This document shows, piece by piece, positions 52,349 to 61,659 of a stretch of DNA of 64,000 nucleotides. Location: the NCBI GenBank assembly GCA_934700345.1, contig CAKUXP010000012.1:1-64000 (forward strand), given 5' to 3'. How positions within the stretch are numbered: the stretch's first letter is position 1; each line of letters opens with the position of its first letter. The stretch comes from an uncultured Fibrobacter sp. (GTDB taxonomy: Bacteria > Fibrobacterota > Fibrobacteria > Fibrobacterales > Fibrobacteraceae). The position numbers were made by a program, and so were the translations under genes. Below the pieces are notes generated by a model that saw only the letters and a list, made by a program, of their open reading frames with translations, was not told the origin of the DNA and searched no databases.

Positions 52349-52567
52349 ATGAAAAAGAGCTACAGAATCGCTGTCGATTGCCCGGTTTGCGCACAAAAGA
52401 TGGAAGATGCCGCTAAGAAGACAAGCGGAGTCAAGGACGCCGCCGTCAACTTCATGCTGCTCAAGATGAAAGTGGAATTTGACGAAGGCGCAGACGAAAA
52501 TTTCGTGATGAACGCAGTCCGCGAAAACTGCAAGAAAGTCGAATCCGACTGCGAAGTCATCTTCTAG
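52349..52567 (+). CDS. HMA-domain metal-binding protein (CopZ/ZntA-like)
   Basis: The 72-aa protein is one heavy-metal-associated domain with the site DCPVCAQKM. The acid before the first Cys is typical of Zn/Cd/Pb rather than Cu domains. The rest follows the beta-alpha-beta-beta-alpha-beta pattern (VKDAAVNFMLLKMKVEFDEGADENFVM). It lies 31 bases before the P-type ATPase, which lacks its own N-terminal metal domain, so it acts as the detached metal-binding domain or chaperone. The ATG at 52349 follows AAAGAGGT. Confidence 0.85.
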   Translation: MKKSYRIAVDCPVCAQKMEDAAKKTSGVKDAAVNFMLLKMKVEFDEGADENFVMNAVRENCKKVESDCEVIF

Positions 52568-52598
52568 AACTTTCCCCGACAACTCCGGAATTATTCCA

Positions 52599-54482
52599 AT
52601 GGATAAAAAGCAAAAGAAAAATCTCTGCCGGATAGTTATTGCCGCACTCCTACTCGTAGCAGTACACTTTATCCCTAGCGGCGAAAAGACCAGGTTTTTA
52701 TTCTATGCGATTCCTTATCTGGTAGTCGGTTACGATGTTCTCAAAAAGGCTTTCGAAGGTTTCTTGCACCGACATCCTTTCGACGAATACCTGCTGATGT
52801 CCATTGCGACCCTCGGCGCCTTTTTAATTGGATTCTTTAAAACGGGCGACTATGCCGAAGCGGTCGCCGTAATGCTCTTTTACCAGATCGGCGAATGGTT
52901 CCAAAGTTATGCCGTCGGCAAGAGTCGCAAGAGCATTTCGCAACTGATGGATATCCGACCGGACTATGCGAATATCGAAAAGGAAGACGGTTCGCTGGAA
53001 AAAGTTTCGCCAGACGATGTTCCCGTTGGAACGGTCATCGCCATCCAGCCGGGAGAGAAAATTCCCATCGACGGCGTTGTCGTCGATGGATCCTCGGCAA
53101 TCAATACGGTTGCTCTCACCGGGGAATCGCTTCCTCGCGACATCTCGGTTTCCGACGAGGTACTTTCGGGAAGCGTCAATCTTTCGGGATTTCTCAAGGT
53201 CCGCACGACAAAGGACTTTGGCGAATCGGCTGCATCCAAAATTCTCGACCTGCTCGAAGATGCCAGTTCCCAAAAATCGAAATCGGAAAATTTCATCACC
53301 AAGTTTGCCCGGGTTTACACGCCAATCGTCACGCTTTTCGCGATTGCGCTTGCCGCAATTCCCCCGATAATCTCGCTCTTCCTCGGAAAACCTCCCGAAT
53401 GGACCGTCTGGATCTATCGGGCATTGACCTTCCTAGTCATCAGCTGCCCGTGTGCGCTTGTCGTGAGCATTCCGCTTTCGTTCTTTGCGGGTATCGGCGG
53501 TGCATCCCGATCGGGCATTCTCGTCAAAGGTTCCAATTTTCTAGAAAGGCTTTCGCAGACAAAAACTATCTTTTTTGACAAGACGGGAACCCTGACCTGC
53601 GGAAATTTCGAAGTTTCGACCATTCACCCCGACATTCTCGACAAAGAAGAGCTTCTGCACATCGCCGCCCATGTCGAACGCTACTCCAAGCATCCGATAG
53701 CCTCGTCGCTCAAGCAAGCCTATGGCAAGGAAAACGACCTTTGCGCGGTCGAAGATGTTTCAGAAATTTCGGGTCGCGGCATTTCCGCAAGGGTCAACGG
53801 GAAAAAGGTCTATGCCGGAAACAGCAAGCTGATGGATGATCTCGGCATCAAGTGGCATGGCTGCCATCATGCCGGAACGGTTATCCACGTTTCCATTGAC
53901 GGGACATACGCTGGGCATATCGTCATTTCCGATACGCCAAAACCCCATGCGCAAAAAGCAATCGAGGAACTGAAAAAGTGTGGAGTCAGAGAGACGGTGA
54001 TGCTCACCGGGGATTCTCCCAAAGTCGCCGAGGACATTGCGCACAAATTAAAAGTTGACGATTTTTTCGCTGGCCTTCTACCCGCCGACAAGGTAAGAAA
54101 AGTCGAAGAATTCCTGCAACAGAAAAAATCGCAGGAAGAAGCGGTAGCCTTCGTCGGAGACGGTATCAACGACGCTCCCGTACTCTCCCGGGCAGACATC
54201 GGAATCGCCATGGGAGCGCTAGGGTCCGACGCCGCCATCGAAGCCGCAGACATTGTACTGATGGACGACGATCCGCTAAAGATTTCGACAGCTATCCGAA
54301 TTTCCAGAAAATGCATGGGAATCGTCCGGGAAAACATCGCGTTCTGCATCGCGGTCAAGGCTATCTGTCTAGTCCTCGGAGCGTTCGGTTTTGCCAATAT
54401 GTGGATGGCTATCTTTGCAGATGTCGGCGTGATGGTTCTCGCCGTTCTCAATGCGATCCGCTGTCTAAAAATTTCTCAATAG
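52599..54482 (+). CDS. zntA: Zn/Cd/Pb-exporting P1B-type ATPase
   Basis: Heavy-metal efflux pump of 627 residues. Visible parts are several N-terminal membrane segments, the actuator loop with TGESLP, the intramembrane metal site C283-P-C285, and the phosphorylation site DKTGTLT (Asp at about 327). The HP motif (SKHPIASSL), the hinge GDGINDAPVLSRADIGIAMG and the last two membrane segments follow. There is no N-terminal HMA domain; the small upstream protein supplies it. The D-C type partner site and ArsR regulator point to Zn/Cd/Pb rather than Cu. Confidence 0.92.
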   Translation: MDKKQKKNLCRIVIAALLLVAVHFIPSGEKTRFLFYAIPYLVVGYDVLKKAFEGFLHRHPFDEYLLMSIATLGAFLIGFFKTGDYAEAVAVMLFYQIGEWFQSYAVGKSRKSISQLMDIRPDYANIEKEDGSLEKVSPDDVPVGTVIAIQPGEKIPIDGVVVDGSSAINTVALTGESLPRDISVSDEVLSGSVNLSGFLKVRTTKDFGESAASKILDLLEDASSQKSKSENFITKFARVYTPIVTLFAIALAAIPPIISLFLGKPPEWTVWIYRALTFLVISCPCALVVSIPLSFFAGIGGASRSGILVKGSNFLERLSQTKTIFFDKTGTLTCGNFEVSTIHPDILDKEELLHIAAHVERYSKHPIASSLKQAYGKENDLCAVEDVSEISGRGISARVNGKKVYAGNSKLMDDLGIKWHGCHHAGTVIHVSIDGTYAGHIVISDTPKPHAQKAIEELKKCGVRETVMLTGDSPKVAEDIAHKLKVDDFFAGLLPADKVRKVEEFLQQKKSQEEAVAFVGDGINDAPVLSRADIGIAMGALGSDAAIEAADIVLMDDDPLKISTAIRISRKCMGIVRENIAFCIAVKAICLVLGAFGFANMWMAIFADVGVMVLAVLNAIRCLKISQ

Positions 54483-55351
54483 TTTCGCGCGAAGTCCGCA
54501 TCCATTCCAATCTGACGCTTCAAATCCTCAATCGACGCGAACTTCTGTTCCGGACGGATGAACGTGAGCAAATCCACGCTGATTTTTTGCCCGTAGAGAT
54601 CTCCCGAAAAATCGAGAAGATGCGCTTCGACAGCGAGCGGCAAGCTTCCAATCGACGGTTGGAGTCCGATTCCCACCACGGCCTTGTACGCTTCGCCGTT
54701 TTCCAAGCGAACTATCGCGACGTAGGAACCGTACTTGGGAATTAATTTATACGCCCCCGTCTGGACATTTGCCGTCGGAAATCCAATCGTCCGACCCAAC
54801 CGCTTTCCCACGACAACCTTCCCGCAAATCCGATAGGGCCTTCCTAGAAAAGCATTCGCCCGTTCCACGGCTCCATTTTCCAGAGCGTTTCGAATTCTCG
54901 ACGAGCTTAAAATTTCGCCGTCCCTGTACTTGGCGGACGCCTGGATGGCAGCGAGTTCCGGAAAAGCGGAAAGGATCGCTTCAAAGCTTCCCTTGCCAGC
55001 AGCCCCGAAGCGATGGTCGTGTCCGAGCACCAAGAACTTCGCGTTCAACTTGTTTAAAATTTCATTTTGGACAAAACGCTGGAAAGGCTCTTCGGCAACT
55101 TCCCGGGAAAACGGCAAGGCGACGAAATCAAGTCCCAACGAACGGATGAACAGTTCCTTTTCCTCGGTTGTCGTCAAAAGCGCGGGATGTCCCGGAACGC
55201 CAAGAACATGGCGTGTATGCGGTTCAAAGGACACGACTGTCGGGAGAAGCCCCTTCGCCTTGGCCTCTGTACGGAGAATCTGGAAAATTTCCTGATGTCC
55301 CAGATGGCATCCATCGAAATTGCCCACCGTAACGGCTCGTTCTTCAGGCAT
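54476..55351 (-). CDS. ribF: Bifunctional riboflavin kinase/FAD synthetase
   Basis: Makes FMN and FAD from riboflavin. The 291-aa product has the N-terminal nucleotidyltransferase domain (TVGNFDGCHLGHQEI, LGHDHRFG, ILSSSRIRNAL) and the C-terminal flavokinase domain (GRTIGFPTANV, YGSYVAIVRLENGEAYKAVVGIG). The frame from 55438 is longer, but the ATG at 55351 gives the family start and overlaps truB by 8 bases. It is the last gene of the rimP-ribF operon. Its 3' end overlaps the ATPase gene by 7 bases, convergently. Confidence 0.94.
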   Translation of the reverse strand: MPEERAVTVGNFDGCHLGHQEIFQILRTEAKAKGLLPTVVSFEPHTRHVLGVPGHPALLTTTEEKELFIRSLGLDFVALPFSREVAEEPFQRFVQNEILNKLNAKFLVLGHDHRFGAAGKGSFEAILSAFPELAAIQASAKYRDGEILSSSRIRNALENGAVERANAFLGRPYRICGKVVVGKRLGRTIGFPTANVQTGAYKLIPKYGSYVAIVRLENGEAYKAVVGIGLQPSIGSLPLAVEAHLLDFSGDLYGQKISVDLLTFIRPEQKFASIEDLKRQIGMDADFARNY

Positions 55352-56258
55352 TTTCCATTCCAAGATAAAATTTGGGTGCGAGTACTCCTTCAGAAAGAAC
55401 GCACGCAGCCTTGAGTTCCCCACATTTATCGACAGCAAAAATCAATTCCGAATTTGCCAGTTCAGAAGAATTCCACGTAATCGCGCGACCGTTTTGAAAC
55501 GCCCGAACCTGTCTGTCCGTCAGTTCGACCACCGGGAAATCCATACAGTCCTGGGGTTTTAAAAGGGATTTTTCGGAAAGTTCTTCCGGTTTCACGGCAT
55601 CTTCCAGTTTCAGATGCCCGATTCGCGTGCGACGAATTTCGGAAACCGTCCCGAAAGTTCCAAGCGCAAGCGCCATATCCCGCACAAGCGAACGGATATA
55701 GGTTCCCTTGGAGCAATCGCAGGAAAATCGGTAAGAGGACCGAATCTTTCCCGCGGCATTTTGGGGAGCTTCGCAAGGACCTTCCAAGCGCAAGTTCCGG
55801 ATGAAAATTTTCCGAGCCTTCAATTCGACCGAATGTCCTTTACGCACAAGATCCGAAGCCCGGCGACCGTTGAGCTTAACTGCGCTGAATCCCGGCGGGA
55901 CCTGCTCGATTTCCCCGGTAAAATTCGGCAAGACCTTGAGGATTTCCTCTTCGAAAATCGCACGGGAAGATTCATCTTCCCGAAGAAGCTCGCCGTCCCA
56001 TTCATCCGTATCGGTCGAATACCCAAAGTGGGCGCAAAAGGTATAGGATTTTTCGCCTGCTTCCACAAAGGGCAAGAGTCTTGTCGATCGACCAACCGCC
56101 GCGACAATCAACCCCGAAGCCCGCATATCCAGCGAACCCGCATGCCCGACCCGTCGGGTCTTGAAGATTTTCCGCAAGGGAAAAAGGGCGTTGCACGAGG
56201 TAACGCCAAAAGGCTTGTCCAGTAAAATCAAGCCCGAGAGCGAAGGGCTAGAGTTCAC
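55344..56258 (-). CDS. truB: tRNA pseudouridine-55 synthase
   Basis: Isomerises U55 of elongator tRNAs. The 304-aa product has the N-terminal GLILLDKPFGVTSCNAL, the catalytic Asp in HAGSLDMRASGLI (usual form HxGxLDxxAxGxL), and QVPPGFSAVKLNGRRASDLVRKG. CDCSKGTYIRSLVRDMALALG follows. It overlaps rbfA by 11 bases. Position in the nusA-infB-rbfA-truB order is standard. Confidence 0.95.
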   Translation of the reverse strand: MNSSPSLSGLILLDKPFGVTSCNALFPLRKIFKTRRVGHAGSLDMRASGLIVAAVGRSTRLLPFVEAGEKSYTFCAHFGYSTDTDEWDGELLREDESSRAIFEEEILKVLPNFTGEIEQVPPGFSAVKLNGRRASDLVRKGHSVELKARKIFIRNLRLEGPCEAPQNAAGKIRSSYRFSCDCSKGTYIRSLVRDMALALGTFGTVSEIRRTRIGHLKLEDAVKPEELSEKSLLKPQDCMDFPVVELTDRQVRAFQNGRAITWNSSELANSELIFAVDKCGELKAACVLSEGVLAPKFYLGMENA

Positions 56259-56631
56259 CCGAATCCTTTAATTCAGCAAGGATCTCTTCGATGTGCATCG
56301 CATGGTCAAGGCTTTCGTCTAGGACGAAATTCAGCTGGGGAATCTTGCGAATCTTGAGCGCCTTGCCCAAGTAAGTGCGAATGAATCCCGAAGAATTCCG
56401 AAGTCCGATGAGGGACGAAGCCTTTTCCCTGTCCGACCCGAGTACCGAAATATAGACTTTCGCATAGCTCAGATCATTCGTGATTTCCACCCGGCTGATC
56501 GTCACGAAGCCGACCCGCGGATCTTTGAGCCCTTTCATCAGGAGCTTGCTGATCTCTTCGCGGAACTGTTCGTCTAGCCGTACGGTTCGCGGCACGCGAC
56601 GATTTCCGTGGCCGTGGGAATTTCTAGGCAT
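56248..56631 (-). CDS. rbfA: Ribosome-binding factor A
   Basis: KH-fold 30S maturation factor. The 127-aa product has RLDEQFREEISKLLMKGLKDPRVGFVTISRVEITNDLSYAKVYISVLG and the C-terminal IPQLNFVLDESLDHAMHIEEIL. It overlaps infB by one base. Confidence 0.95.
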   Translation of the reverse strand: MPRNSHGHGNRRVPRTVRLDEQFREEISKLLMKGLKDPRVGFVTISRVEITNDLSYAKVYISVLGSDREKASSLIGLRNSSGFIRTYLGKALKIRKIPQLNFVLDESLDHAMHIEEILAELKDSGEL

Positions 56632-59600
56632 CAGGCATCCTTCTTTTCGGCATTCGCCTTTTCTTCTGCGTCTTTCTTCGCCTTGGCCAATGCTTCATCG
56701 CGAGCGACATCGGCAAGAGTACGGGCAACCGTGACTTCCTTGAAGAACATCAGCGTATCGCCTTCCTGCAGATTGTCATAGCCCTTCAAGCCGATACCGC
56801 ATTCGAAACCGCGCGCCACGGACTTGACATTGTCCTTGTGACGTTTCAACGACTGGACTTCGGTCTGTCCGAGTTCTACGCCATTGCGATAGACGTGGAC
56901 ACGGCTGTTGCGATCGACCTCGCCGTCCGTAACCATACAACCCGCGATAATGCCGACCTTCGGGATCTTGAACACCTGGCGGATTTCCGCTTCGCCGGTA
57001 AGCTCTTCGCGAGTCGTCGGCTTGAGAAGTCCTTCGACCGTATTCTTGATATCGTCGATAATTTCGTAAATGACGCGGTAATTCTTGATCTGGATGCCTT
57101 CCTTCTGCGCCATTTCGCGAATCGAAAGCGACGGCATCAGATGGAACGCGATAATCACCGCCTGGGAAGTCGATGCAAGCAGAATATCGGAATCGGTAAT
57201 CGCTCCGACGCCCTTGCGGATGATATTGACCTTGACTTCGCTGTTCGAAAGCTTTTCAAGGCTTGCGGCAATCGCTTCGGAAGATCCGCCCACGTCCGCC
57301 TTGATAATCAGGTTGAGTTCGGAGACGGTTCCGTTCTTGACGCCTTCGTATGTCGATTCAAGAGAAATCGACTTGCGGGCGCGCAGGTCGCGTTCACGGG
57401 CAGCCATCCGGCGCTTGGAAGCGATTTCACGTGCGGACTTTTCGTCTTCGACCACGGCGAGTTCGTCACCGGCCTGCGGAGTTCCGTCAAAGCCCAAAAC
57501 CTGGCACGGAGTCGACGGTCCCGCTTCCTTCATCTGCTTGCCGCGATCGTCGAACATCGCACGCACACGTCCGGCATAGATGCCGCAGACAAACGGGTCA
57601 CCCACATGAAGCGTACCGTTCTGGATGAGAATCGTCGCCATGGAACCCTTGCCCGGATCGAGCTTCGATTCCACAACCGCGCCGCGGGCACGGGCAGATT
57701 TCGAAGCCTTGAGTTCCAGGACTTCCGCTTCGAGAGCGAGGGTTTCGAGGAGCTGCGGCATTCCGGCACCGGTACGCGCCGAGACTTCGATACAGCTCAC
57801 GTTACCGCCCCACTGTTCCACTTCGACGCCGCGTTCGGCAAGCTGCGTCCGAATCTTGTCCGGATTTGCCGTCGGAAGATCCATCTTGGTAATCGCGACA
57901 ACGATAGGAACCTGTTCCCGATGGGCAAGTTCAATGGACTCCACCGTCTGGGGCATCACCATCGAATCCGCGGCGACGACAAGGACGATAACATCCGTTA
58001 CCTGGGAACCGCGGGCACGCATCGCGCTGAACGCTTCATGGCCCGGTGTATCGAGGAACGTAACCTTTCCTACGGATGTCGTCACTTCGTAAGCGCCGAT
58101 ATGCTGCGTAATACCGCCGGATTCCCCGGAAACAACATGCGTCTTGCGAATCCAGTCAAGAAGAGATGTCTTACCGTGGTCCACATGTCCCATCACCGTA
58201 ACGACAGGATGACGCGGTTCCTGGTCCTCCGACTTTTCATCTTCCACGCCGCCGAGAGATTCCTCTTCATACTCCTCCATCAGCTGCGCTTCGTAACCGA
58301 ATTCATCGGCAAGGATCTGAATCGTATCGAAGTCAAGCCGCGCGTTGATCGTCACCATCATGCCCATTTCCATGCACTTCGCAATGACTCGTGCGGGCAT
58401 TTGATCCATCATTCCGGCAAGTTCTCCGACCGTAATGAAATCCGACGTCTTCAAGATCTTGCGCTGTTCACCATCCGTTGCCGTGCTCTTGTCCTTATGG
58501 TAAACCTTCTTGACCGGGTTCTTGGAAAGAGAAGCCATCACGCGCGAAACATTCTGGCGAATCGCATCCTGCTGTTCGCCCTGTTCAAAACGATTGTCCT
58601 TGTTGTCCCGACCGTTCTTGCCGCGCTTGCCCTTGAAGCGATCCTGGGTTCCGCCATGGTTCGGGCCGCCCTTGCCACCGCCGAAACGGTTGTTTCCGTT
58701 CGCATTGTTCTGCGCATTCGCAAAGACGTCCTGCATCGCCTGGCCGGAAAAATGTCCGCCGCGCGACTGGCCGCCAAAAGAACGCGAACCGTTTCCAGGA
58801 CCCGAAGTCCCGTTCCGGTAATGAGGTCCTCCCGTACCGCGACCTGCGCCCGGTCCAAAATGCCCGGTATAGCCTTGGCTTGAACCGGCATTGCGATTCC
58901 GATGCTGCGCCGCAGCCTGCTGTCTCGATTTTTCGATACGGGCAAGAATCGCCGCATCCGGCTTGAAAACCTGCGCTTTCATTTCCACTTGGCGCAGTTC
59001 GCCGACAGGTACCGCATGGACCTGAGGCCTCGACGGAGGAGTCTGGGGCTTCGCTGCAGGAGAAGGCTTTGCCATCGGAGCTTGCGGAGCGGAAGACTTT
59101 ACTTCCACGGGTTTTGGCGTCTGACGGGCCGAAAGCGCCGGCTTGTTTTCTGCGGGAACGGGTTTTGTCTCTGACGGAGCGGGAGCGGCAGACTCTGCAG
59201 TCGAATTAACCGGATTACCGTTCTCCGGTTTCGAAACCGGCGGCGTAACCTTCGGCGTTTCCGCCACTGCGCTAGCCACAGCAGGCTTTACCGGAGAAGC
59301 GGACTTCGCCTGCAAACCTTCGGCAGGCTTCGAGGCAATCGGCTTGGAATTTGGCCGAGTAGCGCTTTCTGGACGCGACAGTTTGACGCTTCCAAACTTA
59401 CCCTTGACAACCCGATGGGAATCTGTCGATGCCGCTGGTGTCGGAGCCTCCGACCGGGAAGAAGCAGCCTTTTCGTCCGCAATTTTTTTCTGGTTCTTGC
59501 GCAAACCGGCAGTCTTGGCCCGGCGCGCTTCCGTCTTTGCCTTTTCGTCCATCACTTGCGCTTCGATCGAAGCAAAAGACATTTGTGGAACTGGGGAAAA

Positions 59601-59711
59601 CGGTGTCAAGACCTGTACACCATTTTCATGCAAGAGCGCGACAACGCGGCTCGCATCGACGCCATGTTTCCTGGCCCATTCGCCCGGGGTGATCATAACT
59701 TCATTACTCAT
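56631..59711 (-). CDS. infB: Translation initiation factor IF-2
   Basis: GTPase that places fMet-tRNA on the ribosome. The 1026-aa product has a long low-complexity N-terminal half rich in Pro/Ala/Lys and then Gly/Asn/Arg. An IF2-N module (ITVGELAGMMDQMPARVIAKCMEMG) precedes the G domain near residue 505 (G1 GHVDHGKTS, G3 DTPGHEAF). The G4 motif is TKMD (about residue 605) in place of the usual NKxD. Domains II-IV follow in order. The Gly/Asn-rich segment is unusually long. It lies between nusA and rbfA. Confidence 0.96.
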   Translation of the reverse strand: MSNEVMITPGEWARKHGVDASRVVALLHENGVQVLTPFSPVPQMSFASIEAQVMDEKAKTEARRAKTAGLRKNQKKIADEKAASSRSEAPTPAASTDSHRVVKGKFGSVKLSRPESATRPNSKPIASKPAEGLQAKSASPVKPAVASAVAETPKVTPPVSKPENGNPVNSTAESAAPAPSETKPVPAENKPALSARQTPKPVEVKSSAPQAPMAKPSPAAKPQTPPSRPQVHAVPVGELRQVEMKAQVFKPDAAILARIEKSRQQAAAQHRNRNAGSSQGYTGHFGPGAGRGTGGPHYRNGTSGPGNGSRSFGGQSRGGHFSGQAMQDVFANAQNNANGNNRFGGGKGGPNHGGTQDRFKGKRGKNGRDNKDNRFEQGEQQDAIRQNVSRVMASLSKNPVKKVYHKDKSTATDGEQRKILKTSDFITVGELAGMMDQMPARVIAKCMEMGMMVTINARLDFDTIQILADEFGYEAQLMEEYEEESLGGVEDEKSEDQEPRHPVVTVMGHVDHGKTSLLDWIRKTHVVSGESGGITQHIGAYEVTTSVGKVTFLDTPGHEAFSAMRARGSQVTDVIVLVVAADSMVMPQTVESIELAHREQVPIVVAITKMDLPTANPDKIRTQLAERGVEVEQWGGNVSCIEVSARTGAGMPQLLETLALEAEVLELKASKSARARGAVVESKLDPGKGSMATILIQNGTLHVGDPFVCGIYAGRVRAMFDDRGKQMKEAGPSTPCQVLGFDGTPQAGDELAVVEDEKSAREIASKRRMAARERDLRARKSISLESTYEGVKNGTVSELNLIIKADVGGSSEAIAASLEKLSNSEVKVNIIRKGVGAITDSDILLASTSQAVIIAFHLMPSLSIREMAQKEGIQIKNYRVIYEIIDDIKNTVEGLLKPTTREELTGEAEIRQVFKIPKVGIIAGCMVTDGEVDRNSRVHVYRNGVELGQTEVQSLKRHKDNVKSVARGFECGIGLKGYDNLQEGDTLMFFKEVTVARTLADVARDEALAKAKKDAEEKANAEKKDA

Positions 59712-59750
59712 CTATGCTTTTGCTCCAATGTAACGAACTTCTAGACTTCC

Positions 59751-61028
59751 TTAACCTTCCACTTCCGCATTTTCGTTTTCGGAAACGGGAGCATCCTCGG
59801 CTGGCGGTTCGGTTTCGCTAGAAGCATCTTCCTTGAAAGGAGAGGCATCCTCCGACCGCAGTCCGTTTGCCTTGGCGATTTCGCTCGAACGCGCAGTCGT
59901 AATCCGCTGGCGCTCCTCATCGCTCTTTTCGGACCATTCCTTTTCCCCGAAGACATCCAGATCGTGCTCCACCAGGAGGGAAGCCAACTTGACGTTCTGT
60001 CCGTTTCGACCGATCGCCTGCGCCAGATCTTCATCGGCGATAATCACGACAACGCGGCAAGTTCCCGGCACTTCGAAAAACTTGACGATATTCGCCGGGG
60101 AAAGGGCGTGACGGATAAAGGTTACCAGATCCGGATCCCAATGGACGATATCGATGCGTTCGTTCCCGAGTTCGCGAACAATCGCCTGGACACGGGCGCC
60201 CTTCATGCCGACACACGCTCCGACCGGGTCGATTCTCGCATCGCGAGCCAAAACGGAAATCTTTGCGCGGTAGCCCGGATCGCGGACCACGCCCTTGATT
60301 TCCACGGAGCCGTCAAAGATTTCAGGGACTTCCTGGCGGAAGAGCTCATATAGGAACATCTCGCTCGTACGCGAAAGGATGACCTGCGCCCCGTTCTTCG
60401 CAGATTCGGCGACAGCCTTGATGACCGCCTTGACCGAGCTTCCCTGCTGGAAGCGTTCCTTCGGAAGCTGCTCCTTGAACGGAAGGACCGCTTCGGTCTG
60501 CCGACCGATAGAGACGATGGCATTGCGACTTTCAATGCGGAGGACCTCGCCATTGACAATCGAGCCGATTCGGTCGCGATACGTTTCCACGATTTTGTTG
60601 CGTTCGGCATCGCGGATATGCTGAATCAGAAACTGCTTCGCCGTCTGGATAGCCTGGCGACCGAATGCGGAAACCGGAAGTTCCATTTCAAGATGGTCTC
60701 CGGCCTGGACATCCGGGTTCACGTCGCGCGCCTGTTCGACTAGCATATAATGCTCATCCATCTCCTGGACAGCCGCGGCATCGAGCGACGGATCATAGTC
60801 CGGGTAGTCATCGACAATATCGACCACCAAGGCAATCGAGATTTCATTCGTCTCTTTGTCGATGTGCACTTCAAAATGCTTGTCGATATTCAAGTACTTG
60901 CGGGCTGCGGTGATCAAGGCATCCTTGAGCGCCTCTTCCACGACGGAATCGTCGATATTCTTAACATCGACCACGGCCTTCAAGGCTTCGATCAGATTGA
61001 TTTTGGGTTCCTTGTTCTTCATTGTCAT
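59751..61028 (-). CDS. nusA: Transcription termination/antitermination protein NusA
   Basis: RNA-polymerase-binding factor controlling pausing and termination. The 425-aa product has the N-terminal polymerase-binding domain (1-130), an S1 domain (GSIVNGEVLRIESRNAIVSIG) and two KH domains (DPVGACVGMKGARVQAIVREL and AQAIGRNGQNVKLASLL). A short acidic tail follows. It lacks the extra C-terminal acidic repeats of enteric NusA. AAAGG precedes the ATG at 61028. Confidence 0.95.
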   Translation of the reverse strand: MTMKNKEPKINLIEALKAVVDVKNIDDSVVEEALKDALITAARKYLNIDKHFEVHIDKETNEISIALVVDIVDDYPDYDPSLDAAAVQEMDEHYMLVEQARDVNPDVQAGDHLEMELPVSAFGRQAIQTAKQFLIQHIRDAERNKIVETYRDRIGSIVNGEVLRIESRNAIVSIGRQTEAVLPFKEQLPKERFQQGSSVKAVIKAVAESAKNGAQVILSRTSEMFLYELFRQEVPEIFDGSVEIKGVVRDPGYRAKISVLARDARIDPVGACVGMKGARVQAIVRELGNERIDIVHWDPDLVTFIRHALSPANIVKFFEVPGTCRVVVIIADEDLAQAIGRNGQNVKLASLLVEHDLDVFGEKEWSEKSDEERQRITTARSSEIAKANGLRSEDASPFKEDASSETEPPAEDAPVSENENAEVEG

Positions 61029-61042
61029 AAGAGCCTTTGTTT

Positions 61043-61498
61043 TTAGAATTGAACTTCTACTTTGGCAGAGAGTATCTCGGACCTAGGAACCAAGACCTGT
61101 TCTGTCACGCCTTTTATCGACAGGGTTAAATTCTGTTCATCGAGAGCGACAAGCGTCCCGGAAATCGGCTTTCCCGATTCGCGCGTAATCCGCAGGAGAC
61201 GGTTCAGGTTGCGCTCAAAATCCCGAGTGGACTTCAGGGGACGGTCTATCCCCGGAGAAGAAACTTCCAGCGTATAGGCGCCAGCCATCAGCGATTCGTC
61301 CCCATCCATCGCATCGGAAAGATGACGGCTGACCGCGGCACAGTCCTCGACATCGACGCCATCCGCCTTGTCGATATAGATGCGAAGAATCTCGCGTTTC
61401 CCGGCCTTGAACATGTCAAATTCGACAAGCTCCACACCGACAGCGTCGCAAGCTTCGGCGATCAGGGAATCCAGTTTTTCCCGATTATCCAAATACAC
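61043..61498 (-). CDS. rimP: Ribosome maturation factor RimP
   Basis: Needed for 30S assembly. The 151-aa product has LIAEACDAVGVELVEFDMF, ILRIYIDKADGVDVEDCAAVSRHLSDAMD and YTLEVSSPGIDRPLKSTRDFER, all standard. The start is GTG at 61498, with only a weak ribosome site. It is the first gene of the rimP-nusA-infB-rbfA-truB-ribF operon; the promoter should lie in 61500-61650 but is not clear. Confidence 0.95.
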   Translation of the reverse strand: MYLDNREKLDSLIAEACDAVGVELVEFDMFKAGKREILRIYIDKADGVDVEDCAAVSRHLSDAMDGDESLMAGAYTLEVSSPGIDRPLKSTRDFERNLNRLLRITRESGKPISGTLVALDEQNLTLSIKGVTEQVLVPRSEILSAKVEVQF

Positions 61499-61647
61499 CT
61501 CATAAAAGAAAGGATCGTTTACATAAACGAACCGTAGGCATTGTCAAATAGAGAAAATTTGACGGTATCGGGCAACCGACAATCGCGAAATCCAGGCCTT
61601 TTGCCGCCTGAAGCCTCAAATCCGGAGAATTCGACACTAAAATTTTG

Positions 61648-61655
61648 TATCTTTG
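61648..61655 (+). promoter_or_regulatory. TAnnTTTG -10-like box before the small membrane protein
   Basis: TATCTTTG ends 4 bases before the ATG at 61660, so any transcript from it would be essentially leaderless. Confidence 0.4.
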
Positions 61656-61659
61656 CGCC

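Noticed and set aside
56838..58883. 681-codon open frame on the plus strand
   Set aside because: Antisense to infB; His/Arg-rich low-quality sequence without motif.
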